Assembly (NCBI GenBank): GCA_946478965.1
Contig: CAMLDQ010000009.1
Location: 1 to 42,273, forward strand
Source: an uncultured Methylobacillus sp.
GTDB lineage: Bacteria; Pseudomonadota; Gammaproteobacteria; Burkholderiales; Methylophilaceae
DNA length: 42,273 nucleotides
Reading direction: 5' to 3'
The position numbers and the translations under genes are program-made. This document shows, piece by piece, positions 1-8,664 of this stretch (its first letter is position 1; every line of letters begins with the position of its first letter). The notes beneath the pieces are model-generated. The model was not told where the DNA came from, searched no databases, and was given only the letters and a program-made list of their open reading frames with translations.

Positions 1-2804
1 TCGACAAATCCTTTGAACCCAAGAACATAGAAAACCGCTGGTACTCCTTCTGGGAGGGGCAGGGTTACTTCGCCGCCGGACTGGATACGGCGAAATCCGA
101 CAACTTCTGCATACTGCTGCCGCCCCCCAACGTCACCGGTACGCTGCACATGGGACACGGTTTCAACCAGACCATCATGGACGCGCTGACGCGCTACCAC
201 CGCATGCGCGGCGCCAACACCTTGTGGCAGCCAGGTACCGACCACGCCGGCATCGCGACACAGATCGTCGTGGAGCGCCAGTTGGACGCGCAAGGGTTGA
301 GCCGCCACGACCTTGGCCGCGAAAAATTTCTGGAAAAAGTCTGGGAGTGGAAGGAGCACTCCGGTTCCACCATCACCCGTCAGATGCGTCGCCTCGGCAC
401 CTCGCCCGACTGGAGCCGCGAACGCTTCACGATGGACGAGGGCTTGTCCAGGATCGTCACCGAAACCTTCGTGCGCCTGTACCGCGAAGGCCTGATCTAT
501 CGTGGAAAAAGGCTGGTCAACTGGGATCCGAAGCTGCATACCGCAGTGTCCGACCTCGAAGTCGTCAGCGAGGAGGAAGACGGCTCGCTGTGGCATATCC
601 GCTATCCGCTGGCGGACGGCTCCGGCACGCTGACCGTGGCGACCACCCGCCCCGAAACCATGCTGGGCGATACCGCCGTCATGGTGCATCCGGAAGACGA
701 GCGCTATGCACACCTGATCGGCAGGATGGTCAAGCTGCCGCTGACCGAGCGCGAAATTCCGGTGATCGCCGACGAATATGTCGATCGCGAGTTCGGCACC
801 GGCGTGGTCAAGGTGACGCCGGCGCACGACTTCAACGACTACGCGGTCGGCCAGCGCCACAACCTGCCGCTGATCTCCATCCTGACGCTGGACGCCAAGA
901 TCAACCACCACGCCCCGGAAAAATACCAGGGCATGGACCGCTTCGATGCGCGCAAGGCGATTGTCGCCGACCTGGAAACATTGGGCCTGCTGGAAAAGAT
1001 CGACAAGCACAAGCTCAAGGTGCCGCGCGGCGACCGTACCGGCGTCGTTATTGAACCGATGCTGACCGACCAGTGGTTCGTCGCGATGAGCAAGCCGGGC
1101 AAAGATGGAAAATCCATTACCGAGCAGGCGCTGGAAGTCGTTGCCAACGGCGAGATCAAGTTCCACCCGGAAAACTGGGTCAACACCTACAACCAGTGGC
1201 TCAACAACATCCAGGACTGGTGCATTTCGCGCCAGCTGTGGTGGGGCCACCAGATTCCCGCCTGGTACGGCGTCAACGGCGAAGTGTTCGTCGCACACAG
1301 CGAGGAAGAAGCACGCCGCCTGGCCGATGAGGAAGGCTACGCCGGACAACTGACGCGCGACGAGGACGTGCTGGATACCTGGTATTCCTCCGCGCTGTGG
1401 CCGTTCTCCACGCTGGACTGGACGCCGGAGTGGCCGGAGCAATCCAACCCCGCGCTCGATCTCTACCTGCCGTCGTCGGTGCTGGTGACCGGCTTCGACA
1501 TCATCTTCTTCTGGGTGGCGCGCATGGTGATGATGACCAAGCACATCACCGGCAAGATCCCGTTCAAGGATGTTTATGTTCATGGCCTGATCCGCGACGC
1601 GGAAGGCCAGAAGATGTCCAAGTCCAAGGGCAACGTGCTGGATCCGATCGATCTCATTGACGGCATCGACCTCGAAGCGCTGGTGCAAAAGCGCACCACC
1701 GGCCTGATGAACCCGAGACAGGCCGAGCAGATCGAAAAGCGCACGCGTAAGGAATTCCCGGAAGGCATTCCCGCGTTCGGCACCGATGCACTGCGCTTCA
1801 CTTTCGCCAGCCTCGCCAGCCCCGGCCGCGACATCAAGTTCGACATGCACCGCTGCGAAGGCTACCGCAACTTTTGTAATAAATTGTGGAACGCGACCCG
1901 CTTCGTGCTGATGAACTGTGAAGGGCAGGACTGCGGCATGGGGGAGTGCGTGGGAGATTGCGGGCCGGAAGGGTATCTCGATTTTTCCCAGGCCGACCGC
2001 TGGATCGTGAGCCTGTTGCAGCGTACCGAAGCCGAGGTCGAGAAGAGCTTTGCCGACTATCGCTTCGACTATGTTGCGCAAGCGATCTACAAGTTCGTCT
2101 GGGACGAATACTGCGACTGGTACCTGGAAATCGCCAAGGTGCAGTTGCAGAACGGCACGACAGCGCAGCAACGCGCCACGCGCCGCACGCTGTTGCGCGT
2201 GCTGGAAACCGTACTGCGCCTGGCGCACCCTGTCATCCCCTTCATTACCGAAGAGTTATGGCAGACGGTGTCCAAGTTCGCCGGCGCTGAAGGCGATACC
2301 ATCATGACGCAGCGCTATCCGCAGGCACAGCCGCAAAAAATCGACGAGGCCGCGGAAACCTGGGCCGCCACGCTCAAGCAGGCCGTCGATGCCTGCCGTA
2401 GCCTGCGCGGCGAAATGGGCGTTTCCCCGGCGCAGAAGGTGCCGCTGGTGGCGGAAGGCGATCAGGCCGTGCTAGAGGGGTTTGCGCCCTACATCAAGGC
2501 GCTCGCCAAGCTCTCCGACGTGAGCATTACGGCTGCGCTGCCGGATGCCGACGCCCCGGTTGCCGTGGTCGGCGATTTTCGTCTGATGCTCAAGATCGAG
2601 ATCGACGTCGCCGCCGAAAAAGAGCGCCTGGGCAAGGAAATCGCGCGCCTGGAAGGCGAAGTCGCCAAGGCTAACGCCAAACTGTCCAACGCCGGTTTCG
2701 TCGAGCGCGCACCGGCAGCGGTGGTGGCGCAGGAAAAGGAACGCCTGGCCGGATTTGCCGCGACGCTGGAGAAACTGCAGACACAGTTCTCCAGGCTGAA
2801 ATGA
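1..2804 (+). CDS. valS: valyl-tRNA synthetase (5' end outside window)
   Basis: Charges tRNA-Val with valine in the cytoplasm. The reading frame is open from base 3 and already encodes the typical start of class Ia ValRS (an [15 protein letters not shown] stretch), so only a few codons are missing upstream. The HIGH motif appears as HMGHG just before position 160 and the KMSKS motif near position 1615. The editing domain carries the [10 protein letters not shown] stretch (about 643-672). The anticodon-binding region and a C-terminal coiled-coil arm (about 2600-2790, rich in Lys, Glu and Ala) complete the enzyme. A short insert near 1915-1965 has four cysteines; I assign no function to it. The gene ends with TGA at 2804. 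An internal ATG at 150 lies inside the HIGH motif and is not the start. Identification is essentially certain. Confidence 0.97.
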   Translation, partial: DKSFEPKNIENRWYSFWEGQGYFAAGLDTAKSDNFCILLPPPNVTGTLHMGHGFNQTIMDALTRYHRMRGANTLWQPGTDHAGIATQIVVERQLDAQGLSRHDLGREKFLEKVWEWKEHSGSTITRQMRRLGTSPDWSRERFTMDEGLSRIVTETFVRLYREGLIYRGKRLVNWDPKLHTAVSDLEVVSEEEDGSLWHIRYPLADGSGTLTVATTRPETMLGDTAVMVHPEDERYAHLIGRMVKLPLTEREIPVIADEYVDREFGTGVVKVTPAHDFNDYAVGQRHNLPLISILTLDAKINHHAPEKYQGMDRFDARKAIVADLETLGLLEKIDKHKLKVPRGDRTGVVIEPMLTDQWFVAMSKPGKDGKSITEQALEVVANGEIKFHPENWVNTYNQWLNNIQDWCISRQLWWGHQIPAWYGVNGEVFVAHSEEEARRLADEEGYAGQLTRDEDVLDTWYSSALWPFSTLDWTPEWPEQSNPALDLYLPSSVLVTGFDIIFFWVARMVMMTKHITGKIPFKDVYVHGLIRDAEGQKMSKSKGNVLDPIDLIDGIDLEALVQKRTTGLMNPRQAEQIEKRTRKEFPEGIPAFGTDALRFTFASLASPGRDIKFDMHRCEGYRNFCNKLWNATRFVLMNCEGQDCGMGECVGDCGPEGYLDFSQADRWIVSLLQRTEAEVEKSFADYRFDYVAQAIYKFVWDEYCDWYLEIAKVQLQNGTTAQQRATRRTLLRVLETVLRLAHPVIPFITEELWQTVSKFAGAEGDTIMTQRYPQAQPQKIDEAAETWAATLKQAVDACRSLRGEMGVSPAQKVPLVAEGDQAVLEGFAPYIKALAKLSDVSITAALPDADAPVAVVGDFRLMLKIEIDVAAEKERLGKEIARLEGEVAKANAKLSNAGFVERAPAAVVAQEKERLAGFAATLEKLQTQFSRLK

Positions 2805-2902
2805 GCGGGGAGCAGACTTTATTCTCCCCTAAGGAACGCTGTGCAGTCGTGGCGATCCAATAAGTAGTAGCGCATTACTGCGCTGGAGGCGAAAAGCAAC
2901 AA

Positions 2903-3121
2903 ATGTTTACCGCGGAAAATTTCTACAGCGACGAAGTCTTTTACGACTACCACGCGCTGAACCAGATCCTGTCCACCTGCCTCGCCAAGTCCGGGAGTAC
3001 CGATGAGGACGAGTTGAAACTCAGATCGATGATCAGCAGCGCCATCGAGGAGCGGGACGGCGTGCTCTATTATGAAAACGTGGTGGTCGGCAGCATCCTT
3101 GACGCGCTGGACGACGCCTGA
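2903..3121 (+). CDS. hypothetical protein, 72 residues
   Basis: An acidic 72-residue protein that I do not recognise. It begins with ATG at 2903. A GGAGG lies at 2884-2888, rather far (about 14 bases) from the start. The sequence has no hydrophobic segment or signal peptide. It contains a Tyr/Phe/Asp-rich N-terminus and ends in a short acidic stretch, so it looks like a small soluble, mostly helical protein. It follows valS by 98 bases, in the same direction, and converges on the DsrE-family gene with only 15 bases between the two stop codons. The codon pattern and acidic composition look like a real gene, and no better frame overlaps it. Function unknown. Confidence 0.6.
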   Translation: MFTAENFYSDEVFYDYHALNQILSTCLAKSGSTDEDELKLRSMISSAIEERDGVLYYENVVVGSILDALDDA

Positions 3122-3136
3122 TGGCTCGTACCCGGG

Positions 3137-3604
3137 CTAGATAAACAAGTTGACGTCCGATTCGCCGGCGAATTCGAAGAACGTCGCTGCGCCGCCGATT
3201 TCGATGCCGTCGATCATTTCCTCGCGCTTGAATTCAAACAAATCCATCGTCATCTGGCAGGCGATCAGCCTGACACCGGACTCGAGGCAGATTTCGCGCA
3301 GTTCACCGATGGAGGCGACGCCTTTGTTCTCGATCTTCTGTTTCATCAGCATGGTCGCCATCGTTTCCATTCCCGGCAGCGCCTGCACCAGGCTAGGCAC
3401 CGGGAATGGCATCGGCATCGCGGGGTTGCCGAGCGGGCTGACCTTCAGATCGGAAACGTCCTTTTTCAGCAGCGTCAGCCCGTAGAACGTGAAGAAGATG
3501 CTGACCTCGTAGTCCAGCGCCGCCGCGGTCGAGGCCAGGATGAAAGGCGGATAAGCCCAGTCCAGCGTGCCCTTGGAGGCAATCAGGGCCAGTTTCTTGG
3601 CCAT
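3137..3604 (-). CDS. DsrE/DsrF-like sulfur-carrier protein (DsrE2/DsrE3 type)
   Basis: A 155-residue soluble protein of the DsrE/peroxiredoxin-like family. The N-terminus reads as a Rossmann-like beta strand and turn (KKLALIASKGTLDWAYPP). Two cysteines, Cys106 and Cys116, are visible; Cys116 lies in an LIACQMTMDLF context typical of the persulfide-carrying cysteine of DsrE2/DsrE3 proteins. A Pro/Met-rich loop (about 60-70) matches the family. It is the last gene of a rhodanese-tusA-dsrE operon, one base downstream of tusA. In sulfur-oxidising bacteria such operons relay sulfane sulfur from rhodanese through TusA and DsrE-type proteins to cytoplasmic sulfur metabolism. There are no transmembrane segments, unlike the membrane-bound DsrE2 forms. 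The exact subfamily needs a tree. Confidence 0.85.
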   Translation of the reverse strand: MAKKLALIASKGTLDWAYPPFILASTAAALDYEVSIFFTFYGLTLLKKDVSDLKVSPLGNPAMPMPFPVPSLVQALPGMETMATMLMKQKIENKGVASIGELREICLESGVRLIACQMTMDLFEFKREEMIDGIEIGGAATFFEFAGESDVNLFI

Positions 3605-3605
3605 T

Positions 3606-3836
3606 TCACGCCCGCTTTTTCATGATGAAGGTGAATTCGCTGTCTTTTGCTTCATGAGATAGCAGTTCATGGCCGGTCTGCTTGCAGAACGCCTGGAAAT
3701 CCTTGACCGAGCCGGGATCGGTGGCGACCACTTTCAGGATTTGCCCCGGCTGCAGTTCCGCCAGCGACTTCTTGCAGCGCAATATCGGCAGCGGGCAATT
3801 GAGCCCGCGCGCATCGAGTTCCTTGTCGAATTCCAT
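3606..3836 (-). CDS. tusA: TusA-family sulfurtransferase
   Basis: A 76-residue sulfur carrier with the diagnostic N-terminal motif GLNCPLPIL. The cysteine of the CPxP signature (about residue 15) carries a persulfide and hands sulfur to partners. The length (70-80 residues) and the beta-alpha-beta pattern match TusA/YeeD/SirA-like proteins. The gene lies between rhodanese and the DsrE-family gene with gaps of 9 and 1 bases, so the three are probably cotranscribed. In this setting the protein is more likely a shuttle in sulfur-compound metabolism than the E. coli-type TusA for tRNA 2-thiolation, although the sequence alone cannot exclude the latter. Confidence 0.92.
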   Translation of the reverse strand: MEFDKELDARGLNCPLPILRCKKSLAELQPGQILKVVATDPGSVKDFQAFCKQTGHELLSHEAKDSEFTFIMKKRA

Positions 3837-3845
3837 GTGACCTTC

Positions 3846-4169
3846 CTAAGATTTAGGCACCAGCGAGTACCCGGCCGCACCCCAGCCCAGCACGCCGCCA
3901 CGCAGGTTGAACAGGTTTTCGCGCCCCTGGTTTGCCATGAAGCTGCATGCCTGGGCCGAGCGGATACCGCTGTGACAGTAGAACACGAGCGGGGTTTCGC
4001 CTTGTAACTCTTGGGCACGCAAAGGGAGCAGGTGCAGGGGGATATGCATGGCACCCGGGATGATGCCTCGGGCGGCTTCGTCGTCCGAGCGGACATCTAC
4101 CAGCAATAAATCGCCTGCCTGAATTAATTTAAGGAGGCGGACGCTGTCGATTTCTTTGAAACTGACCAT
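3846..4169 (-). CDS. single-domain rhodanese (thiosulfate sulfurtransferase)
   Basis: A 107-residue one-domain rhodanese that transfers sulfane sulfur through a cysteine persulfide. The active-site loop reads CHSGIRS, with Cys65 as nucleophile, followed by an alpha helix (AQACSFMANQG). The conserved DVR (residues 25-27) and the GAMHIP motif (about 39-44) are present. There is no signal peptide, so it acts in the cytoplasm. It is the first gene of the operon with tusA and the DsrE-family gene. It starts with ATG at 4169, 28 bases downstream (in transcription direction) of a perfect palindrome. It is probably the sulfur donor to TusA. Confidence 0.93.
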   Translation of the reverse strand: MVSFKEIDSVRLLKLIQAGDLLLVDVRSDDEAARGIIPGAMHIPLHLLPLRAQELQGETPLVFYCHSGIRSAQACSFMANQGRENLFNLRGGVLGWGAAGYSLVPKS

Positions 4170-4196
4170 TGTAAAAAATTATGATAAATGCCGAAC

Positions 4197-4218
4197 TATA
4201 TCAGTAAGAACTGATATA
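4197..4218 (-). promoter_or_regulatory. palindromic operator candidate before the rhodanese-tusA-dsrE operon
   Basis: A perfect inverted repeat with 9-base arms (TATATCAGT at 4197-4205 and ACTGATATA at 4210-4218) and a 4-base spacer, ending 28 bases before the rhodanese ATG. On the minus strand a TATAGT-like -10 overlaps the proximal arm, and a weak TTTCTT -35-like box lies 18 bases upstream, so the palindrome would sit between and over the promoter boxes. That is the classic place for a repressor site. The assignment as an operator is inference; it could also act as an RNA hairpin. Confidence 0.5.
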
Positions 4219-4318
4219 AAGAAACTTTCATCACCGTAAAGTCACAGTCCCGCAATGTGTCAGTCATATAACATCAAACAGGACTGATTCTAGATCCTTT
4301 TGGAGGATGCGAAACCAC

Positions 4319-4885
4319 TCAATCCTGTTGGGTTTTCTTTTTTACTCTATCACCGGTCCCTTTACCCAATCCTGTCAGAAGGATATACCGGAAATATGAG
4401 GGCACATTCAGAGTCGCGAGCATCTTTGCATCAGTATTTGCCAGCAGTTCTGGAGTGGACATATCAATACCTTCTACCTGTGCCAGCCCGGTAACGCCAG
4501 GCTTTACCTTAAAAACACCACGTTTTTCTCTTTCCGCAATCAACTCATATTGGTTGGGTAAACACGGTCTTGGGCCCACCATGCTCATATCCCCTCTAAG
4601 TACATTCCAAAGCTGAGGAAGTTCATCTAGCTTGGTGCGGCGTAGGAAACGACCAAGCGGCGTGATCGATGTAGCATCAATCATGTGTGTAGCCACCGAG
4701 GCGGTATTTACTCGCATGGTTCGGAATTTAACCAAAATAAACGGTCGTTGGGATTGCCCCACCCTAACTTGACGAAAAATTGGCGAGCCAGTATCGAGAA
4801 AACCCAGCACGAGCAATACAGCCAGAAAAGGCATCGCAATCATCAATCCCAGTGCTGAAAGCAGCATATCAAGTATACGAAGCAT
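4319..4885 (-). CDS. initiating phosphoglycosyl transferase (PglC/WcaJ C-terminal type)
   Basis: A 188-residue monotopic phosphoglycosyl transferase. It moves a sugar phosphate from a UDP-sugar to undecaprenyl phosphate and so starts glycan assembly on the inner membrane. One N-terminal membrane-inserting helix (about residues 5-30) is followed by FRQVRVGQ, the KFRTMR motif, then TKLDELPQLWNVLRGDMS and VGPRP, all hallmarks of the family. The length is that of the minimal PglC form; the multi-TM N-terminal part of WbaP/WcaJ is absent. It is the last gene of the glycan run and overlaps the preceding epimerase gene by 17 bases. With the WbpV-like neighbour, an N-acetylated 6-deoxyhexosamine phosphate is a plausible substrate (inference). 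I see no strong terminator after it. Confidence 0.9.
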   Translation of the reverse strand: MLRILDMLLSALGLMIAMPFLAVLLVLGFLDTGSPIFRQVRVGQSQRPFILVKFRTMRVNTASVATHMIDATSITPLGRFLRRTKLDELPQLWNVLRGDMSMVGPRPCLPNQYELIAEREKRGVFKVKPGVTGLAQVEGIDMSTPELLANTDAKMLATLNVPSYFRYILLTGLGKGTGDRVKKKTQQD

Positions 4886-5879
4886 CGCGCGCCATTTTTC
4901 TTAACTGATCATCCATCGAGGCGACCGGGCGCCACCCCAGCAGATTACGTGCTTTAGAGCTATCGACCACTAGCGAACCCAGAAGTCGATCCATTGAGGC
5001 GGTTTTGCCAAGCAACTTGGCGCCAAACCCAAGCCATGCAGCCGGCAATGGCAGCAACCTGGCTTTTGTTTCATAGGCTCTTGCTATCTTGCGGAGTAAT
5101 TCTGGGGTGGATACATCCTCTCCATCCGAGACCAGAAATACTTCGTTCACCGCAAGAGGTGAATGCTCTCGGTCCGCGCACAAGGCAATGAAATCGACCA
5201 AGTTGTCGAGCGCAATTAGGGAGCGCCTGTTGTGCACCGCGCCCAGTGGCAACGGCACGCCTTTACAAACCCATCTCAGCATCAAAGCGAAATTTCCCTT
5301 GACGCCTGGCCCATAGATCAGCGGCGGACGAATAATGACCACCTCCATTCCGGTTTCGCGGGCAATTGTGAGCAATCCCTGCTCTGCTTCCCACTTAGAT
5401 ATAGCATAGGCACCTTGCGGTGCTGGGGCATCAGCCTCGGAGTATACATTTCGTGCACTTATCGAAAGAGAAGCCTTGTGTGAAAATTGTTTTCTCAGGT
5501 AGGGCGCTCCTTCCCCATTCACCTTGGCCGAGCTCAGAAACACAAATCGCGGCACTCCCGCCGCAGCCGCTTGTCGAGCAAGATTTAGCGTACCTGCCGT
5601 ATTGACCCTTCGGAATTCTGCCTGCACATCTTTCGAGTCTTTATTAGGTGTTATCTGTGTTCGAGCTGCGAGGTGAACGACAGTTTTGCATCCTGTAAAG
5701 GCACCATCCCAATTTGTCGAGGGATTGATATCGCCTACGGCGATCGACATGGGCTGGGAGTGCGTGTAACGAACGGCTGACCGAATCTGCCAGCCGTCAT
5801 GCGCAAGCTTTTGAGTTAACGCTCGCCCGACAAAGCCTGTCGCACCGGTCAGTAGCAATCCGCCTTTCTTTTCCGACAT
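4869..5879 (-). CDS. NAD-dependent epimerase/C4-reductase (WbpV-like SDR)
   Basis: A 336-residue extended short-chain dehydrogenase acting on a nucleotide sugar. It has the N-terminal Rossmann motif GATGFVGRAL, an HLAARTQ segment, FLSSAKVNGE, and the catalytic YAISK (Tyr-x-x-x-Lys). This combination resembles WbpV-like enzymes that act at C4 of UDP-N-acetyl-6-deoxy-4-keto sugars just before the initiating transferase. The start is set at the ATG at 5879, because the Rossmann motif follows directly and this ATG overlaps the stop of the upstream glycosyltransferase gene (TAATG). A longer open frame upstream to 6044 has no family similarity. No WbpM/FlmA-type 4,6-dehydratase is visible in the window, so its substrate supply must come from elsewhere. 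Confidence 0.85.
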   Translation of the reverse strand: MSEKKGGLLLTGATGFVGRALTQKLAHDGWQIRSAVRYTHSQPMSIAVGDINPSTNWDGAFTGCKTVVHLAARTQITPNKDSKDVQAEFRRVNTAGTLNLARQAAAAGVPRFVFLSSAKVNGEGAPYLRKQFSHKASLSISARNVYSEADAPAPQGAYAISKWEAEQGLLTIARETGMEVVIIRPPLIYGPGVKGNFALMLRWVCKGVPLPLGAVHNRRSLIALDNLVDFIALCADREHSPLAVNEVFLVSDGEDVSTPELLRKIARAYETKARLLPLPAAWLGFGAKLLGKTASMDRLLGSLVVDSSKARNLLGWRPVASMDDQLRKMARDASYT

Positions 5880-6628
5880 TACACGCCGTCCGTTTTCGGC
5901 AGGCGAGCCCAATGCTTGCCCAGATAGCGCAGTAGGCTGGCGACGTGCCAGCGCATATATCGCACATTGCGTCGACTCGCTCGTTGCGCGTCGTGGATCA
6001 CTTGCGCTCTCGGGCATGCGAGCACCCGGTGACCAGACCTCCACAGGCGAGCGCAGATATCCACGTCCTCGTAATACAGGAAAAAACTTTCGTCGAATCC
6101 ACCCACGCGGCGGAAATCTTCTGCGCGAAAAAGCATGAACATTCCCGCTACCCAGTCGGCCGCGAATGGCGCTTCGCCGAGCACATATGCGTAGCGTCCA
6201 TCATTACGCATCAGCAATTTTCTGGCCAGGGAAAAAGGTGTCTGAAAGCGGCGAACGCTATCCTCTATATGGCCTTTTGGCGAGAGTACCGCTGGCGCTG
6301 CAACTGCGGCTGAATTTAACTTTAGCGCTTCAAGCAGAATGTAAAATGGGTCTTCCCGCAGGCGGATGTCCGGGTTCATCACGCAGAACCATTCGCCCTT
6401 TGCTCGCCGAAGTGCGGCATTGTGATTTGCGCCAAAGCCCTTGGGCGATGAGTTTTCGATGACGCTAGTGGGGTAGGGCAAATCGCTTGTGGCAAATGGT
6501 AGCAGCTCGGGTATGTTCAAGGTCAGGATGACCTCGAAGGGCATCGGAACTGCTACTTTGGCAAGATCGGTAAGTATCTTGTCTACTAGCTTGCCTTGAC
6601 CATGACTAACAACTGATATTGAGATCAT
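5879..6628 (-). CDS. family 2 glycosyltransferase (rhamnosyltransferase-like)
   Basis: A 249-residue GT-A fold transferase. It begins with SISVVSHGQG, a variant of the usual GT2 start, and shows NHNAALRRAKGEWFCVMNPDIRL, the GT2 region with the nucleotide-binding aspartate. The acceptor-side signature is YYEDVDICARLWRSG, in which the ED pair is the likely catalytic base region. It lacks membrane segments and would act at the cytoplasmic face of the inner membrane. It is close to the WbbL-like rhamnosyl/fucosyltransferase group, so a deoxysugar donor is possible, but the specificity cannot be read from sequence. The stop codon overlaps the ATG of the following epimerase gene (TAATG), suggesting translational coupling. 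Confidence 0.88.
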   Translation of the reverse strand: MISISVVSHGQGKLVDKILTDLAKVAVPMPFEVILTLNIPELLPFATSDLPYPTSVIENSSPKGFGANHNAALRRAKGEWFCVMNPDIRLREDPFYILLEALKLNSAAVAAPAVLSPKGHIEDSVRRFQTPFSLARKLLMRNDGRYAYVLGEAPFAADWVAGMFMLFRAEDFRRVGGFDESFFLYYEDVDICARLWRSGHRVLACPRAQVIHDAQRASRRNVRYMRWHVASLLRYLGKHWARLPKTDGV

Positions 6629-6640
6629 TTTGGCTCATGT

Positions 6641-7540
6641 CTATTCGGATGGCGATCCCGCCAAGCGGCGCGTAGCGACGATGCATAGCCGTCGCATGTA
6701 CTTGGCCAGAGAAAGCATCGTCATAAGTATCGCGGTGGGAAAGCCAATATACCCCTCTTTTCTTAAATACCAATAATTATGCAAGTCGCCTTTTTCCATC
6801 GCCCACAACTGAGCGCTCAGGCCGCCTGCGCCATAAGCAGCCTTGCCAATCACCGCAAGCGGGACATCCAGCCGAACGACGCGCAGACCGGACATGGCGA
6901 TTTCCATCCAGAGCAGATGATCCTCCATGTATCTTTTTCCCTTCGCGAAACGGAAAGGTAGATCAGCCTTGAGCATGACGGAGGGCGTTACCATCGGATT
7001 CGAAATCAGCAGCTTGTGCGGCGAGATCCATTCCGCTTGCGGCGAGCGACTGTATGGCGCATCGAGTTTGTCGGTAGAAAAGCAGTGACGGTGACCGCAC
7101 AGAGCGACCTCGGGGTGCGCCAGCATATAGTTGTACTGATGTTCAATCTTGTGCGGTAGCCAGTAATCATCGGCGTCCAGAAAAGCGACATATTTCCCCT
7201 TTGCGATCGCCCACCCCTCATTGCGAGCAACTGCAGCGCCTTGATTGTGTGGAAGTGAGACAAGTCTGATGTTCGCTGCTGCGGCCTCATCCATCCACCG
7301 ATGCAACACACTCGCGCTGTCATCGCTACTTGCATCGTCGACGACTATGATCTCCAACGGTAGCAGGGTCTGCGTGATTACAGACGTCAGCGCCCGGCTG
7401 ATCGTCGCCGCATTATTGAAGCAGGGAATTACCACGCTTACCGGGCAAGCGATGCGGGCACGCTCTTCTTGCCCATTCGGCATTGCCCTCATCTCTTTCG
7501 ACAAGCTCTCCAGGCTATTTGTTATTCGTCCCGATTTCAT
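6641..7540 (-). CDS. family 2 glycosyltransferase
   Basis: A 299-residue GT2 transferase with a classical GT-A N-terminus: VSVVIPCFNNAATISRALTS followed by IIVVDDASSDDS and YVAFLDADDYW (the DXD-type metal and nucleotide site). An RYMEDHLLWMEIAMSG segment contains the ED catalytic motif. The roughly 30 residues before the domain are not conserved, but the start at 7540 is supported by a TAATG overlap with the wecB stop codon. A short hydrophobic stretch near the C-terminus (TAILMTMLSLAKYM) may contact the membrane. Sugar specificity is unknown. Confidence 0.9.
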   Translation of the reverse strand: MKSGRITNSLESLSKEMRAMPNGQEERARIACPVSVVIPCFNNAATISRALTSVITQTLLPLEIIVVDDASSDDSASVLHRWMDEAAAANIRLVSLPHNQGAAVARNEGWAIAKGKYVAFLDADDYWLPHKIEHQYNYMLAHPEVALCGHRHCFSTDKLDAPYSRSPQAEWISPHKLLISNPMVTPSVMLKADLPFRFAKGKRYMEDHLLWMEIAMSGLRVVRLDVPLAVIGKAAYGAGGLSAQLWAMEKGDLHNYWYLRKEGYIGFPTAILMTMLSLAKYMRRLCIVATRRLAGSPSE

Positions 7541-8664
7541 TAACTCTTGTGCGCGATTAACCAGTTCAGCAGTTCCGACACAATGCGCTCAGCGGCATGT
7601 CCATCCCATAACTCCGGCACACGTTGGGGTGACGGTGGCGTGTCTAGCAAGGCATGCGCAGAAGCAATGATTTTGCTCGGATCTGTGCCAACCAAATGAT
7701 TACTGCCATGCGTCACGGTCACAGGACGTTCGGTGTTGTTACGCAGTGTCATGCATGGCACGCCGAGTGCGGTCGTTTCTTCCTGAACACCTCCAGAGTC
7801 AGTGAACACCAGCGCAGCATCTCGCATCGCGCCCAGCATTTCGAAATAACCGAGTGGTTCGATAACAAGGATATTCGCGCCATCTTCCCGGAAGGTTTTT
7901 AAACCCATTTCTCCAAGGCGCTGAGCGGTACGGGGATGCATGGGAAAAACCAAAGGCAGCCTCTGCGAAATAGTTTTCAGAGCATCGACCAAGCCATTGA
8001 ATACGCTTGGCACATCCACATTTGACGGGCGATGCAACGTTACCAGCCCAACCTTGCCACCCTTGAAGCTATCCGGGGCATGGTTGTGCTCAAGAATGTC
8101 GTGCATAGACACCGCTTTATTCAGATGTGACAGCAGTGAGTCGATCATGACGTTGCCGGCGAAGCGGATTTTGTCGGCAGAAATTCCTTCCCGTCGCAGA
8201 TTTTCCTCTGCCCCTCGCTCGGTTGTAAAAAGCAGGTCTGATATCTGATCGGTCAGAATCCGGTTGATTTCTTCCGGCATGTCCCGATCGAAGCTCCTAA
8301 GCCCGGCCTCAACATGCGCGACCGGAACGCCCATGCGATTGGCTACTATCGAACAGGCCAGTGTCGAGTTCACGTCACCGACAACGATGACGGCATCAGG
8401 CGTTTCCTGCTTCAGGATAGGCTCGAATCGCAGCATTGTGTTTGCAATCTGTGTGGCATGCGTTGACGAGCCGACTTCGAGATTCACATCGGGCCATGGC
8501 AAGCCTAGTTCATCGAAGAAGCGGTGATTCATTGCATGGTCATAATGCTGCCCCGTATGCACTAGCATAAATTGGACACCGTCACTCCACGCCTTCAAGG
8601 CTTTGATGATGGGAGCCATTTTCATCAGATTGGGGCGGGCTCCGACAACGCATATTATTTTCAT
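7540..8664 (-). CDS. wecB: UDP-N-acetylglucosamine 2-epimerase, non-hydrolysing
   Basis: A 374-residue GT-B-fold epimerase interconverting UDP-GlcNAc and UDP-ManNAc. The family signatures are present: VVGARPNLMKMAP at the N-terminus, VVGDVNSTLA, HVEAGLRSFDRDMPEE with catalytic Asp/Glu residues, and TDSGGVQEE near residue 290. The length fits WecB/MnaA. It overlaps the previous gene by 4 bases (ATGA) and the next by one (TAATG). UDP-ManNAc could be used directly or be oxidised to UDP-ManNAcA; the only nucleotide-sugar dehydrogenase in the window is TviB-like. A hydrolysing epimerase (NeuC type) lies in the same locus at 26303-27481 and feeds a different pathway. Confidence 0.95.
   Translation of the reverse strand: MKIICVVGARPNLMKMAPIIKALKAWSDGVQFMLVHTGQHYDHAMNHRFFDELGLPWPDVNLEVGSSTHATQIANTMLRFEPILKQETPDAVIVVGDVNSTLACSIVANRMGVPVAHVEAGLRSFDRDMPEEINRILTDQISDLLFTTERGAEENLRREGISADKIRFAGNVMIDSLLSHLNKAVSMHDILEHNHAPDSFKGGKVGLVTLHRPSNVDVPSVFNGLVDALKTISQRLPLVFPMHPRTAQRLGEMGLKTFREDGANILVIEPLGYFEMLGAMRDAALVFTDSGGVQEETTALGVPCMTLRNNTERPVTVTHGSNHLVGTDPSKIIASAHALLDTPPSPQRVPELWDGHAAERIVSELLNWLIAHKS

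Noticed and set aside
2807..2829. GGGGAG/CTCCCC stem after valS as an intrinsic terminator
   Set aside because: Only a 6-bp stem with an 11-base loop and no T-run; too weak to call.
4260..4318. Terminator at the end of the glycan run
   Set aside because: Only a 5-bp ATCCT/AGGAT stem without a U-tract is visible; I cannot support a terminator here.
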